The notes below the pieces were generated by a model. That model did no database searches and was not told where the DNA came from. It saw nothing but the letters and a program-made list of their open reading frames with translations. DNA of 64,000 bases, taken from Montifringilla adamsi (lineage: Eukaryota > Chordata > Aves > Passeriformes > Passeridae). The stretch covers positions 14,740,126-14,804,125 of the forward strand of contig JAGGNK010013558.1 of NCBI GenBank assembly GCA_017590115.1, written 5' to 3'. Every line of letters begins with the position of its first letter. Position 1 is the first letter of the stretch. This document shows positions 49,205 to 63,563 of the stretch, one piece after another. The position numbers and the translations under genes are program-made.

Positions 49205-52200
49205 CAGCAGAGCCCTGTCTGATGGTTGACAGCCCCAAGGGATGCCTGCCCTGTCCCCATCAGCAGTGTCCCTACCACAGAGGGTCTCTCATGACTCTCT
49301 GCACTGCCATGTGTGTCTGTTGTTTCTCTTTTTGCCACCAAATATCACATTTGCTGAAGGTTAAAAGAGAATTATGATGAGTGGCAGCTCTGCTTTCAAG
49401 AGCATTCATCTTACTAGATCACTCAGATCAATTCTCCAGTTTGACTACCAAAATGAAAATTAAACATCCTATCCACCAGGAAAACTAATTTGAAGATACA
49501 TTTTAACTCTAGAGCCATCTTTTACCTGAAAACTTAATTGTGTTCCTTTAAGAAGATATAATTAAGTATCCTCATGGCAGACCATCAGTTTTAACAAAGC
49601 ATCTCTAGAGCAGATAGACATCATTACTAATACAATTCTTTGAGGTGCAGGCAGGAAAATAAATTGGTTGTCATTGGGACATCATCAATATAATGAACAT
49701 CTGACATGTAGACTCTGCTTTGGATGACACAGACATAGATGAGCAGGAAAAATTGTTAATAAGAACGGCAGACAGGACATTGCAGACTGTATCTGTCTCA
49801 TGAAATGTTATTTGCTGCCAACACATTGCAGTAAAGAAAGAGTGTTCTACCTGGAAATAGATGAGAAAAATAAAGTGAAGAGTCACTTTAAGGTGTGTCC
49901 TGAGAAACTCTGCTCAATAACACAGTTTGAATCTTTGACTTTTTTTTTACATCTTGGTAGCTACTTTCACTTCAGGCAGGAAATTGGTAGTTTGCCTGTT
50001 TTTTATTTCCATTTAACCACTACAGCAAAATGGAACCTTTGATTTTTGGATCTATACCATCTCCAACAGAAATCAGTAGCTAACATTGTCATTCAGACAA
50101 ACAGAAAGCAGAGCTGATTGAAGTTTTGCACAGCCTACGGGGAAATTTTGACATGCAGAAGTGAATACCCAAATACCCTCGGCTGTCTTGGGGATTTCCG
50201 GCAGCGTCTGCAGAATGTGGGGAAAAAATTCCAGGGTTGAAAACAGCTGAAAATGTTCTACAATGGAGTCCCAGCTCAGCACTCCTTAGTCTCACTCATC
50301 TTACATGGATTTAAGCATGTGTTTATTGTTAAGGGTAAATGTTTAATCCAGCAAGGACCCACTGCTTTTCCAAGCAGGACCATAGCTCCTTCTCTGTTTC
50401 ATAAATTATTTGGAAAGTGAACTTATACTCTTCAAGTCCTTTCTCCCAATATTCATTAACAGGCTTGGATGGTGTGTACTCTTTGAATCAGTTGTTTCCT
50501 TTTCAATTCACATAATGAGTGAACTGAACCACACAATATAATTCTTTTTCCCAGTTTTAGATGACTGAAACACAATGAAGGAGAAAATTTTCTTTGCTTG
50601 GAAGAGTTTTAGCTCATGTCAAAGGGATTAGCAAAGGGGTTTGTCAACATACACAGATCCCCACTTGTCAGGATATGTGTGAGCTGAAGCCCCACAAGTT
50701 GGAGCAAAGCAAAAGAAGCAGCACCAGCAGGAAGTATCTTTATGCAAGCAGAGCAATATGAAGCACTGTGCATACCCTGAGCTGATCAGGAGGTATAAAT
50801 AACCCTCCTCATGGAATGCATTTGGCCAGGGAAACCAGGGAAGGCAGAGTCAAAGTTTACAGGGAATGTGAAAGAGTTACAGGATCAAAAGCTCAGATAA
50901 ACATCCTAACACTTAGATATTTATGTGGATGCTCTCCAAAGTTCTCCAAGCCATCTGGACCCAGCTCACCCACCTCATGGTCATGAGAAGTGATTTTCTC
51001 ACAAGGCTGCTGATGCTTCCTCTTGTTTGACAGGCAGGAAATTACAATCCAGTGAGCCTTTCTCACCAGAGTTCAAAATTTTTGGTAGGAGAGGGAATTA
51101 GAAAGTGCAGAGGCAGAGACAGAATGTAAAACAGAGTGCTGGGGTTGGGATGAGGGGGAAGAAGGGATACTGAGAAGGAAAGTTAAGTTCTCTCATGCCA
51201 CAGGAACATGCCAGGGTTGAAAGGTATCAGCAGTTGTGGGGATGGGATACTGTGCCAGGTAGCAGCAGGATGTGCTTCTGGAAGAGGTCCAGCCCAGGTG
51301 ATAACATTCCCCTGTGACTGAGGAATGCAGCAGGATGAAATGAGAGGCTGCAAATGCAGTTCTAAAGTGATTTTTCCATGTGAGAATTCCAAACCAGTAA
51401 CATTAATCTTGATGCTGTATCTTGTAAAAGGCTCGTCATCCATTGGGGTTTTTTATATTATTATTCATTTTGTTATTTTGCAGGGCTCTAATTAGGCTGG
51501 CAGTGCTTATGTGGCATCCCCTTATTGCCCCAGGGTAACAGGGCAGCAGCCACCACCCCCAGTGACAGACCCAGCTGTGTAAGGCTGTTGTTTTCCTACA
51601 GCAAGGAGCATTCTTTGTGTGCAAGTCTGAGGCTGTGTACACGTGTGTGAACTCTCCAAAGGCAAACAACTCACCTTTAGAAAGCCAAATTCCAAGCAAG
51701 AAATGAGCTCAGCAGCTGTGAAAGGTGTCTCTGTGTTTCATTGTTGATAAAAGTACAACCCACAGTGACTCAAACCTCAGGATGTGGTGGGGAACCGAGA
51801 AGAAAAGAAAGAGAGTGGGGAAGAAAGGGGAAAAGGCAGCCTTCTCAGGATGAGGAGTTCAGACATGCCAGATTTCTTTGGCACAGACATTGCTGTCAGG
51901 AGCCTTGTGGACGTTTTGTGTATGAGTCCCTGCTTTCTTTTTGTTGGCTCTGAGCATTTTGAAAGATTTTGAAAACAGTGTTTTCAACTGCAAAGTGTTT
52001 CAGGTTGCAAAGCTGGCCAGTGAGTGCCACAGACAGCATCCCCTTCACAGGCTGACAGTGCAGGCAGAAACCTGTCACCTGAGGGCTGTCACCAATCTGT
52101 CACTAACCTGCATCTCCTCACTGTGACATAAATGTCAATGGTCATTTTCCTCCACATCAGCCCTTTCTTCAACTCTCCTGGGTAAGCAGAGGGCAGCCAC

Positions 52201-53473
52201 TGGAAGGGCAGGGGCTTGGCAGTGAGAGAGGGAAAAGGAAAAGTTGATCTGGAAGCTGAACACTAAAAGTAGGCATTGATTTCCTATCGTAGAGATGACG
52301 TGTTTGAATTTACTGAGCTGCTTTAGATTGAAAGGCATTTACCCAGCCACAGGGACTGCCAGGTGTGCTGTGTTCAGATGAAATAATGCTTCAGGATTGC
52401 TTCCAAGGCCCTGGACTTCCCTCCACCAGCTCCAGCCATCTGGCTCAGGCACAGTTTATTTCTGAAGTGACTTGAAGCTTGGTGGCCTCAGTGTTTCTCC
52501 TGTGATGCTGTCAGATATTTAGCTATAGGAGCACAAGCTCGGGCACGAGGAAGGAACTAAACTATCCTGTCACAGACAGTACCTAGCTAACAGAACAGGT
52601 CTTTTTTTCTACTGAGCATGTATGTTCTTGACTTGCAGTGGGAGAGGAGTGTGGCTACAAGATGTGTGGGGAGCAGAATGCTTCAAGGAATGAAGAAAAT
52701 AAGAAATGGAGTAAATGGAGTGAAGGCTGTGTGGGCTGGTCACTGGTGTTCACTGGGAGGAATGTTACAGGATCTCTTGTCAGGTCTGTTGAGCTGACAG
52801 AGGCTGATCCAGCACAGAGATTCAGTGCCTGGTCTCCAGAGGAGGGCTCACCTGAGCCTCTGCAGCAGTGAGGATTGCATTCCCGCTGCTGGGAATCAGG
52901 AATGCTCACACCAGGCACTTGGAGAGTCACTAAGGAGAACAGGTATTCCTGATAGATTTACACTGCTACCCCTCCTCCATCAGGCCACTGCAGAGGCCCT
53001 AGAGGCTCACACCTGCACACAGGTGGAAGCCAAAGGGAGCTGCTCTGCATCACCTGCACTGTGCGTGGTGACAGGAGTGGGATTTCAGCATCCCTGGGAG
53101 GAGTTTGCCTTTGAGAATAGCAGGCTGTGTCCTTTTAACTTCCAAAACTCACAGGAGTCCTGTGAGCTCTGAGTGTCTGGAAAGGACCAGATCCAGGAAT
53201 ATTTGCAGTGGTACCAAGAACCTCAGCAGGCACTGACACCTGATCCGTGCCATGCCTGGTGGGGTTTGGTCTTTGGTGGTTCAGAGATGCCAGTGCAGCC
53301 TGGAGGGTGTCACACACAGCTCCTTTGGGCACAGGGAGAAGCCACAGCCTTGGCAGAAGCAGAAGAGCGAGTTACCCACTGCTCCTTGCTTCTGCTCTGC
53401 AACAGCTTGTGGGAAAGCTAAAGGAGAAATATTTATTTTAATATTCAGATGTTCTCATTCACACTTACGTATA

Positions 53474-53489
53474 TGTGTGTGTGTGTGTG
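53474..53489. repeat. (TG)n microsatellite with nearby inverted match
   Basis: Eight TG units lie here. The flanking atatgtgtg is matched by its reverse complement cacacatat at about 53496-53504, making a small potential stem. Confidence 0.85.
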
Positions 53490-54128
53490 GATGCCACACA
53501 TATGTAACATGAATGTGTTTGTTTATCAGTGCATTTCCTGGACGGCTCTGGTTCTCTAACAGCTCTGTCTTCTCATCTCCACAAATAAATAACAATACTG
53601 CACCTGAATTCTAAATATATTCTGAAGACCAATAACCCCCTGAAGTTTTCTGGATGTCTTTAATTAGAATAAAAGCCAAACAAAGCAATCAAAGAAAACA
53701 AATGGGTTGATGGAGCCTCTCTATTCACTTGCTGGTGCTTAGGAGTAAAACTGCTTAAATGTTCATGGCAAATGTTTGGTTTTAGACTTGTCTAGCATTT
53801 CTTGGTATCCTGTAATTATTTTTGTATGCATTTTTGGTACAGATTTATATTCTTTGAAATTTTGTATACATATTTTGTATAAACATGTTTCAACACCCTG
53901 GTAGTACAGTGCTGTTTAGCTGTATTCAGGGCTGTTAAAGGCATTTGTGTGACATTCAGTATCCAAGTAGGTGTTTATACTTGGAGACCTGAAAACACTA
54001 TAAAACAGAGCATGAAAAATCAGAGCTTCCTAGGTGATCACACAAGCATTTGCCTAAATTGTTAGAAGGATGCAAGAGTAGACAGCATGACCCAGCATGA
54101 TTTTAGGAAGGAATGGGTGTTCTGAATT

Positions 54129-54130
<2 letters not shown>

Positions 54131-54176
<46 letters not shown>

Positions 54177-54196
54177 TTTTTTGTTTTTTGTTTTTC
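54131..54196. repeat. T45 homopolymer followed by (GTTTTTT)n
   Basis: About 45 uninterrupted T are followed by three GTTTTTT-type units and tttttcag. It is the longest homopolymer in the window. An assembly-length error is plausible in such a tract. Confidence 0.95.
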
Positions 54197-54199
54197 AGA

Positions 54200-57100
54200 T
54201 TCTGATGAAGTTATAGTTCACTTTAAATGGCATAATCTGTGTTCAAGGATATTTTACCTTTTCTCATTTCTTCTTCAGGTGATTTCCATAGGAACAAAGC
54301 AGTCCCTTGCTGTAATGCAACTGCCTCTGGGTTTAAATACTTCTGGTTAACTCCAGCCCAGAAGCAAAGCAGATCTGTTTGCTAGACAAAAAAGGAAAAT
54401 CAAGAGAGAAGAATTGGATGGAGGGGAAGAATTTGATTTGTGAGGGTTCTTTTCAGAAAGTACCATGAGATCTTAAAGAAGGCAGCAGGATTAGACTTCC
54501 TATTGCTTGTGAATTGCCTGAACTGCATGAGTGAGCTTTAAGGAGGGCAGTAATGAAGAAATAAAACAGCTTACAAGCTACATCAGCCCTGGAAAATAGG
54601 GGCATTTCACAAATGGTTTCATCTTCTTTGACTGGTGATACCCAACAGTGATGTACAATTACTTCTTGTTGTAGTTCTTCTGTTGGATCTGAAACACAAA
54701 GATTTCAGTCTAAACCTGGTTAAAGAGTAAAACAAGAGAATGCAGCAATTTCTAAACTAGCCATTACCTCAGCAGCAGGGTTGTCTCAGGCTGTTTTGAT
54801 AGAGGCAAAAAGAAAAAAATAATTAAAAAAAGAGAATAGTTTAAACTTTGCCTGAGGGGTTGGAAACCTATTTTTCAGGCTGTTTAACTGTCATTCTCCG
54901 TGCATCTGTTCAAATTAGCTTCAGACAGTGAAATAAATAGGAAATATGGCCCAAGGGTCCTTGGTTTTGTCAGAAGGGACTTAGAAAGAAGTGGAGGAGA
55001 AGAAGGAAGTCTGGTTCATGAGGGCCTGCTGGGTCTTTTTTGCTGAGATGAAGTCAAAGCTGACTGAGGGTAAGTTCTTTCAATCATCACAAACACCCCA
55101 GTGGACAAGAGAACCCTGAATGTGGTGATACTGGATGGAAAGTCTAAGAAAAGATGTGGTGTGAACTTCCCCAGGCTTGGACTCAAGAGTTTCAACAGAG
55201 GAAAAAGAATGCCAAGGAAATGTGGGGAATGGGTTCAGGGAGGGGGTGAAAGAGAAGATTATTTGTTGACAGTACAGAGTGGCAAAGCAGCTGCAAGAGG
55301 TGTGCTGAGGGGGCACATCGGGCATTGTGAGTCAGACACTTGGGTCTCAGTGTCTCTTCAGGTTACAAGATATTATTGTCTATTTTAGAGAGCCAGGTGA
55401 GGCAGAAGCTTGGGCACTCACACATCTCAGACCAGTTCAATAACCTGCTTTTCTCAGGCAGCATTTTGAGCAGTTGTGTCCCAATAAACCCTGCTCATGA
55501 CAAAATCCTGGACACTTGGTTCCTCTTCTCTCAGAGTGCTTCCAGAGCATGGAATTGTCTTTGTTTCCAGACTCCTTTGGTACTGGGCTCCTCTCCAGTC
55601 ATTTTCACAAGAAAACCCTTCATCACTGCAGTGATGTAAAATATTTGTGTGTCAGTGTGTGACACACGTATGTACAGCCATAGCAGGAAGCAGTAGCATC
55701 TCCTCACCTCTAAGGCTTCCCCCACCCCCTGATTTCTCTGGTTTGATACCTGGAAATTCAGTTTACCTGTTGTTTCTCTGTATCCTCTGTGTGCATGAAT
55801 CAGGCTGTTATCAGCAAGCAGAGCTTATCTCCCCTCCTTGATTGGATCTGGAGTTGCCAATACATCCATCACACTTATATCAATTAACAGATGTTTGTGT
55901 TCATTTAAGAATCACTTTGTGTTGGTTCAGTGCTTGTTTCTCACACACAAAGCCTTGCATGGGACATCTCAGGTCCAGAGTTCTTCTGGACCACCTAGAA
56001 CATCCTTGGTAGGTCAAGCATGAAAGGCATTGCTGAAAGCAACTTCATTAAAAATATATTTTTTTTATGTCACAAACGTATCTTGCTATCACTGATGATT
56101 TTTCTCTAACACATTTAAAAGTGCCTAAAATCAGCATGGAAATGTGCAGACAAAAGAGACTTGATTAATCCTATTTTTGTCTATTTTGCACCTCCACAGT
56201 ATTTTGTGAGAAATAAAATGCACTTCACAGCTCTCTCTGTCATGTACTGTAATTATGATCAACATTTCTGTGTATCATAATAATGAAGCTGATGATAATG
56301 ATGGCCACTGTTTCCCACCTCTGCTGCAAGAAAAGAGCTGACTGCAACAGCATGTACTGTGAGTTAGATTTATTGCTAGATTTATTCCTTCCCTCTCTCA
56401 GAGGCAAAATAGGTCAATATTCTATTATAGTCCAAACATTATTAACTTACTGTCCTCATGTATGTTGATATTCCAGTGGAAAAAACCTACAAAAATCAAA
56501 ATTGAACTTCTGAAACTTGACTCATTTCAAGTGTAATTTTTAATGTTTTCTCAATCCCTATTTTCCATTTTTTTCCCTCCAGGTTTTCTGTCTGCGTGCA
56601 CTTTGCTTTCTCAACATAAGAAAAGGGAAAGGAAAAATGGAAGACTGAGAATGGAAGAAAACAAAACAGATCTTGGTGCTTGTGGTTCTTTGCACTGGGA
56701 GAGAAAAAAATCCACGACATGTTTCCTGGAACCAAATAAAGGGTGATATTGATATTTATATTTATTGCAATACAAGCCCCTTTTTGACAGGTGTGTCTTT
56801 CCTGGAGTTGTTGCAAGTCACATGATCCAACATCTTGGGCTTTTTTGGGGGAGAAGAAAAGAAAATGCCAGTGTGAGGATATTTCTGGGTAGAAAAAATC
56901 TCTTAGGCAGCCACATATATTAAAGCAGAACTATAAATGTCCTGTCCATTTATTCAGATGACTCTTACAAAGAGCATTTGTGGGGTTTTGCCTCCTTCTG
57001 GCAGAAGAGAAACGGCAGTGAAGGAAGCAATTCTTCTGTCTGTGTCCAAGGTTAAGGCAATCTGTTGGAAAGCACAAAAAGGACACTGAGAAATGAATAT

Positions 57101-59015
57101 CTCGTTTCAGCCAGGCCTAAATCATTATCTGCAGCATTTTGGATGACTCAGTGTGTTTCCTGAGCTTATTCTTGCCTCTCTCTCTCCTTTCTCTGCTGTA
57201 CCTGAGGCTTTTCCTCCTGCTGATTGCAGGATAAGTCAGGTGTAGGTGCAGTGGAGGTCCAGTACTGGAGAAATACTGGTGTGAATTTTCTGGGTGTAAC
57301 ACCTCTTCAGATCTCTGCAAAGACCTCAGCCTGGGGGTAAGAGGTACATGGCAAAAAACTTACTAGAAACACAGCTAATTTTGGGATTAAATGACTGGAT
57401 TTTGGAGTTAATGACCAGGACAATGAACAGAACAGAAACAAATATAATCCCACCCAAGGTGCAACCTTCCCACTTTCTCCAGGCTGAGTGTGGAAATATA
57501 TTGCTCCTCACTGGAAAATAAAGCCATGAGCACATTATTAAAAATGGGATGGAACAAAGCCATCCCATAATTTTTGATTTAAACAGGAGAACAGAATTTT
57601 TAGGATTAGCATATAAATTATTCCACTGATATGTGATATTCACTATTGAGGTCAAATATTAGAAAGCAGTCTCCATTTCTTTTTACTTATAATCTACTAC
57701 AGAAACAATTAATTATAAACACAAGCTAAATGCAAGAGGGGAGAGAAAAAATTAACAGCTGGAGTGAGTAATGAAAAGGGAGAAGCCTGAGGAAATGAAA
57801 TGGAAAAATACACATAACCACATTTGCTGCAGAGGTAGCAAGGAGAAGAGTATGCACTTGTGTTCTTTGTATATGTTCTTGTTGACAGGAGGCTGGAATT
57901 TTTATTCACCATAATTTTCTCCTCCAAAGTATCCATTTTTACTTGAAATCTTGATATTTCAGATAAATTACATACCAGAGAATCTTAATTGCCTACTTTT
58001 TCTCCAGATGTGTGTGATGAGAGTTAAAATATCTAGATTTTCTAAAGATACAGTGAAAGCTCCATAACAAACCCGTAACAAATATCACTGATATATAAAA
58101 TCACATTTTTATGCTCTTTTTGGGTTGTTTTATTTGTTCATACTGCCAATCATTTCCTCTTTGAAGGAACAAGGTAAACAGAGACACCAGGTAAATGGCT
58201 CAAGGTGCCGACAAATGGCTAAAGCAAAAAAAAGATAACTCAGACTGTCTCCTTGTGGAGCTTGTGCTCCAGCTCATGCTTATGGAATTAATTAATATAT
58301 TGTGGATCCTGTTTGTCAAGCACCATTCACAGGAGTTCTCCTTGCCCCAGAGCTGTGTAGCTAAACCCCAGCCATGGAATTAAATTGGCAAACTCTACAA
58401 AATTACTTAAGAAGTATTTGGTCAAAGGTACAGGTGAAAAGGCTGGATGGGCTGAGGAAAGGTATTCCCCAAATGAAGGAAATCCTGTCCAGATGAAGAG
58501 GTCACCTCATCTGCAAGCCTTAGGCACTGCAGGGATAATAATCCCCAGGTTCAAGCGTTAACGGGAGGATAAAAGACAAATGGAGCCATTTATTTCAAAA
58601 TAAATGCAAGTTCATTTTGCACAGAACCTTCACCCTGTCTCAACAGGCAGATCTGAGAGGGTAATTTCAGGGCAGTTCTCCCTGGTGTGTGCTTGCTCAA
58701 GGTTTATGTGAGTTTCTGCTTCACTTCTTCAAGGCACTGGGCTGGTCAGGGACAGGTTGGTGCTTTGTATTTTATGATGCAACTTCTGGTGAACAAAGTT
58801 CTTTAATAATTCCACACAGTTTTCTTGCAGAGAGATTTCCTTAAGCTAAGAGAAACACCTACAGAGATGCTGTGGCTTGTGAAGGAAGCAACTGAAGCTG
58901 TGTTTTTACTGCCTTGGCACATGCCTGGGAACAACGTGAATGCAAAAAGGCTGAGGTTGAGTTTGGGGAAATTACACCCCATTAATCATTAATTGATTAA
59001 AGCACTTTGCTGATT
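54200..59015. other. Unique non-coding stretch
   Basis: I recognise no gene. A donor-like ctgagg|gtaagtt at about 55069 could end a short exon, but every frame back to the better acceptor near 54972 meets a stop. The A-rich open frame at 55101-55388 has no domain. Confidence 0.5.
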
Positions 59016-59243
59016 TGCAGGCAGGGACACATGGTCCTGCTGGAGAATGGTTGGATCTGCCCACCTGTGGGCAGGAGAGATGTGCTGGTGATCCCCACCC
59101 CCCTGGCACCAGCCTGGGAAGGGCCAAAGAGCACCAAGAAATCTGCAATTGAGCATCTGAGAGGCAGAAGGATGGGCCCAGAGGGGCTGTGGCAAAAGGT
59201 GGGTTTGGTTTGCCTGGCAGTCTGTTGGCTGTGCTCCCTGCAG

Positions 59244-59346
59244 GAATGATTGCAGGGCTCCTGGGCTGGGACCAGCAGCCCTCCTGCTCCATCCCAAGGG
59301 CAGCTGCTCTCAAGAAGAAGCTGACAATGGCTATTTTTTATTAAAG
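59244..59346 (+). other. Exon-like open segment (weak candidate)
   Basis: A strong acceptor (ttggctgtgctccctgcag) ends at 59243 and a good donor (attaaag|gtgagtaa) follows 59346. One frame is open across all 103 bases and includes the peptide LLLHPKGSCSQEEADNGYF. A second exon-like block at 59021-59198 lies just upstream, but the 45-base gap is too short for a normal intron and the phases do not match. The two cannot both be coding exons of one transcript. The family is unknown. Confidence 0.2.
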
Positions 59347-59349
59347 GTG

Positions 59350-62300
59350 AGTAATTTTGAGGATTAAATATGATGTTCATCTTGTATAACTATGATGGAG
59401 CCACTTTCTAGTCCTTGAGTTGAAGTCTGGTCTATGTTTTTTGGCTGCAAGAGGTTTTCCAGGTTGGCTGCTTTGCATGGGGATGGAGCAAGAAGTGCTC
59501 CAGCTCATTTCAACTTAGTCCCCATTTATTGCCCTTCCTTGGCAATGTTGGGACTAGAGAGAAATAGCAACAGCTCTTCAGCTGCCTGGGTTTTTTGTGA
59601 GCTTCCATGATGCTTTGTGCAGGTATCTGAATGTGAACATCTGAGAGCTGTGGAAGTGGGATGGGGTGTGGCTGCAGGGCTCTAGAACAGCTCCGTGCTC
59701 TGCTGAGGAACCAGCTAGTTCATCCTCTGGTCACTACTGAGACTGGAGGGTCTGCATGTCCTCTGGGGCAGAGGTGCCAGTGAAGGGGGAGCTGAAGTAC
59801 TGATGGACTCCTCTTTTCACTTTCCCAGTGCTCACCAGTAAAGTGTTTGAGGGCCCTCCAGAGGAGAGGGAGGAAAAAAAAAAACAAAAAAAACACACAA
59901 ACAAGAGAACCAAAACAATAAACAATTTGGTTTCTGCAGTCCATTGCTGAGAAACAAATCAGTGCCTCTGTTCTGTGGTGATAATGAGAATTTGGTCTAC
60001 AGGTACACTCTGGTTTCCCAAAGAATCTAAAGTGGAGGCGAGATAATAACTAAAAAAAGAAACACACACAAACCCTTATAAAGCTCTAGGCTTGTGGCCT
60101 GTTTTGCTGTTTCCCTGCCTCCTCAAGCCCAACACACCTTCAGACATTCCTGGCTGAGGTAGTTATAAAAAACCCATGTCTAATTTGGATTCATAGAGCC
60201 CAGTCCTATCCTAAACAAACAATGCTGCCTGGAATTGCTTGCCAGACAGTTGGCATATCTGGCAGATTAGCTAACACTAACAATAACGTGCTTCAAGAAG
60301 AAGAAGAGGCTGGACTTGGGCTCCCTTGCCAGCTGGAATGGCAGTGTGGGGATGTGTGCCCATCTGAGCCCCTCCTCTGGAGAGGAAGGATTGCCAGAGA
60401 GCAGGTTTCTCAACCCCAGCACTGAACCCTGTGTGGAGGTGGCTTGCAAGCTGAGCTGGGAGAATAATTCCACTACAAATTGCTCCAAGTGTTAAAGCTC
60501 CAGGGAGCAGATTTAATAGCTGCCTTCAGCTCCTGCCTTGGTTGGTCAGACTCTGGTTTATGGGCACAGCTGGTTGATGGGGAGAAAGCCAGGGAGGGGA
60601 GGTTGTCCTGCACTTAAATTTGTGGAAAAATTAGTTTGCACTTGTCCAGGCTTTCCTTTGTGTGGATTCATCCCTGTAAGTTTAGATGCATGGAGGAGAG
60701 GTGCAGGCTGTGAGGGAGGAGCTTTAATCCAGCTTGCCTGGATCAGGAATGTGGGAACCAGCACCAGGCAGACCTTACACGCTTTATGAAGAGTGAAACA
60801 GGGTTTCAGCAGCTTGGTCTGGAATTTGGGTGGCCACACCAGCTTAGCTTTCTTGGGGGGGTGGGAAGTCAGGGCTTCAAGCTTATATTTGTCTCGGATT
60901 TCAAATGGTGAAAGGGGGAGGGTGTATAAATGCCAACTCAGCAAAATAAATGGTTCACACAGAAAACCCAATGTCAGGAGTGAAACCTGACTCGCTGAGA
61001 GCCTCTCGTGTACTAAGTGCATGTGCTGTAGTGACAGGAGAGGATCCCTGCTGCCCTGATCCTCACACAATCAAAACACTACTTATTCAAGTGTTTGGAG
61101 ATCAAAATGCCAAGAGCAAGGAACAAAGGTATCTCTCTGAAGATGTGAATAAGTGGAAGCTGAGGTTTCAAATATCAGCTTGGGGAGTGTGCAAAGCAAA
61201 CAGCAGTGGTCCTTGCTGGCAGCCCAGCCCAGCACATCTGCCTGATACCTGCAGGGCAGATCTGGCTGCTCCCCTTTTGGGAGGGAGAATCTGAGGGGGT
61301 TGCCATTCCAAATAGATCTGTGGGGTGCTGCTGTGAAGGAAGTAACTTTTAAGGGCATTTGTTTCTGTCAACTTGTGTGGAAATCCCACCTGGTGGGCTT
61401 TGGAAATACTTTCTTGAGGTCCCCAGTATTTGTTTCCATTTTCTTCGCTCCCATTCCCTTCCCCAATGGCAGCATCCCCTTCTAGATCCCAAAGGAGGTG
61501 AGTAAGGACTGGCAGTGCTCTTCTCAGTATTCTTCCCTCTTGCCTCCAGCCCAGGGCTTGTGTGTCAGTCCTTTTTCACTGAGGAAAAGGCAGTGTAGTC
61601 CTGTAATGCCCACTGAAATGCTCGTGGTGCTGCAATGGGCTCTGTCCCTCACTGCTATCAAGTTCAGTTCTTAGCAAGACTAAAACTTCTTCTTTTGGCT
61701 TCTAAGCAATGCAACTTCTCCAGATCCAAATCTTGTAATTGCTCAGCTGTTGTTAACTGTTAAGAATGGTCAGAAACTGGAAAAATTAGGACAAGGGGAA
61801 ATATTAGGAACACACTTGCAAAAAATCCCCTCAAACCATCAAACAAAACACCCCAAAATGTGAACATCTGTGCCAAACAGAAACAGGGAAGTTGTTCAGA
61901 TGGCAAAACCTGTGCTTATCTAATACCTCTTCAGACCATTTCTAGATGCCCAAGGCTGTGCAGGTTTCCACTTGCTTGTTCCTAAGCTTGGCCATGCTTT
62001 CTGCTTTTCCAGCCCCTGGTGCTGTGCCAGGGTTGGGTGATGCTCCCAAGCCAGCTGTGTGGACCTGCCTGCAGAGGCTGGCTGTGTGGGGACCTGGCAG
62101 GTCCCCCTGCAACCCCCCTGAGCCAGGGGCTGTGTGAAAGTCAAGGGTGACAGAGACTAAAGAGAGCTGTTCGTGACTGCCACGGCTGTGCCAGCCACTG
62201 CAGCAGCTGGAGAGCTCACGTGTCTTGTAGGGGCTTTTGTCCATCCAGAAGGGTGCAGAAGGCTTGAGGAATCACTGTTTTATTACTTGTGGGGAGAAGT

Positions 62301-62990
62301 GAAGCATCTCCCAGCAAAGGGCTCCTTCCTGGTCCAGGAGGCAGCTGCCTGCTGACCCCAGGGAGCTCCATCCCAGGGCAGGGAGGCTGCGCCCTCTCGC
62401 AGAGCCGCTGCCTGTGAAGGGAGCTTTGCAGAGCTCTGCAGGGAAAACTTGTCTATCACAGTCTGAATATTGCTGGAAATAATCCCAGGGAAATCTGGAA
62501 CCAGCCAGAAAGCACTTATTAACTGAAATTCCAAATAATGTGACAGTTTTTCCAGAGCTTTCTGAGTGCTTTGTCCCGGCTGCTGTGGAGGTCCAGCCCC
62601 AGAAGGGAGGCAGCGAGCTGGGAGCAGGGTGTCTGCCTGGGGAGTCATCCTGCCAAAAAGGGTGGAAGGAAGGGGGGATCCTCTCTCTGTGGAGCAAAGG
62701 AGAAGGCATCTCCCTCAGTCAAGTGTGTGTGTGGAGTCAGAGATCCTCTCCAGAGCTCAGGGCAGCTTCTGGCCCTCCTCTTTCTGCATTTGGCTCCTCT
62801 GCCTGGGCAGACATCTGTGCATGGACCTTTCAGAGCAAATTCAGCAGCACTCACCTGAGATGCCCTTCTGTAGACTAATTTTGCAGTTTTGACTGTTTTG
62901 CTGTTGAACATCCTCCTAAGGTAAATGGAGCAAATCAAAGTGAACATTCCTGACAAATTAATGGGCAAACACATTAGCGGCTCTGAAGTG
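59350..62990. other. Moderately GC-rich non-coding stretch
   Basis: I recognise no gene. An A-rich patch with CA steps lies at 59874-59905. About 61950-62870 is the most GC-rich part of the window, with many overlapping open frames up to 145 codons on both strands. None has a recognisable domain, and this pattern is expected from composition alone. Confidence 0.5.
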
Positions 62991-62999
62991 AAATGCCTG

Positions 63000-63330
63000 C
63001 ACATCACACGAATTCATTTCACAGTGTTTATATATTTATGGAAATTTCTTTGAATTATACCCTGGCTCTAGCACAGATGATTTCTTCCTGCGTTATAAAG
63101 CAGGTTATGTGGTGATAACTTCTAGACCCCCTAAGAGCTACTGGAGCATGTAATTATCTTGTTCCACTTATTAATGATGAAAGGTCCATGCGAGTCCCAG
63201 AGTAGCTGTATGTACTATGCTCAGTAACCTAAAGAGGCTATATAAATTTAATTTAGTTTAAAATTTAGTTGCTGACTTTAAATAATCTTCAAATAGAGAA
63301 TATAAATGTTTTAGGGCATTTAAAGCTTAA
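63000..63330. other. AT-rich stretch resembling a conserved non-coding element
   Basis: The segment contains repeated taat and aattta words, no repeat family and almost no open frames. I cannot see conservation from one sequence, so this is only a compositional suspicion. Confidence 0.22.
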
Positions 63331-63563
63331 AAAAAATTATTAATGGATCTGTAGTACTGGAAATCTAAACTCAGTTTTGTGGTGCTAAGATATGGAACTG
63401 AGAAAGTGGGCTACAAGCAAAAGAAGCTGATCAGGCTCTACTCTGAAATGCATATTACAAAAAAAATCAAGATAATACAAATTAGGACTCAGGCTTTTAA
63501 TTGTGAAGTAATATTATCAGTAATGGAAGAAATGTTAAAAATGGGATTCATCTTGACATCCTT

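Larger units (their letters stand above)
47950..54125. other. Unique non-coding stretch
   Basis: I recognise no gene. It includes AT-rich DNA at 47.95-48.4 kb, a 142-codon open frame at 48412-48840 without a domain, the 49.15 kb duplication listed separately, and several short frames around 51-53 kb with no supporting splice structure. Confidence 0.5.

Noticed and set aside
54973..55069. Possible exon ending in ctgagg|gtaagtt
   Set aside because: All three frames hit stops when started from the better upstream acceptor. The alternative is a 22-base microexon with weak support.
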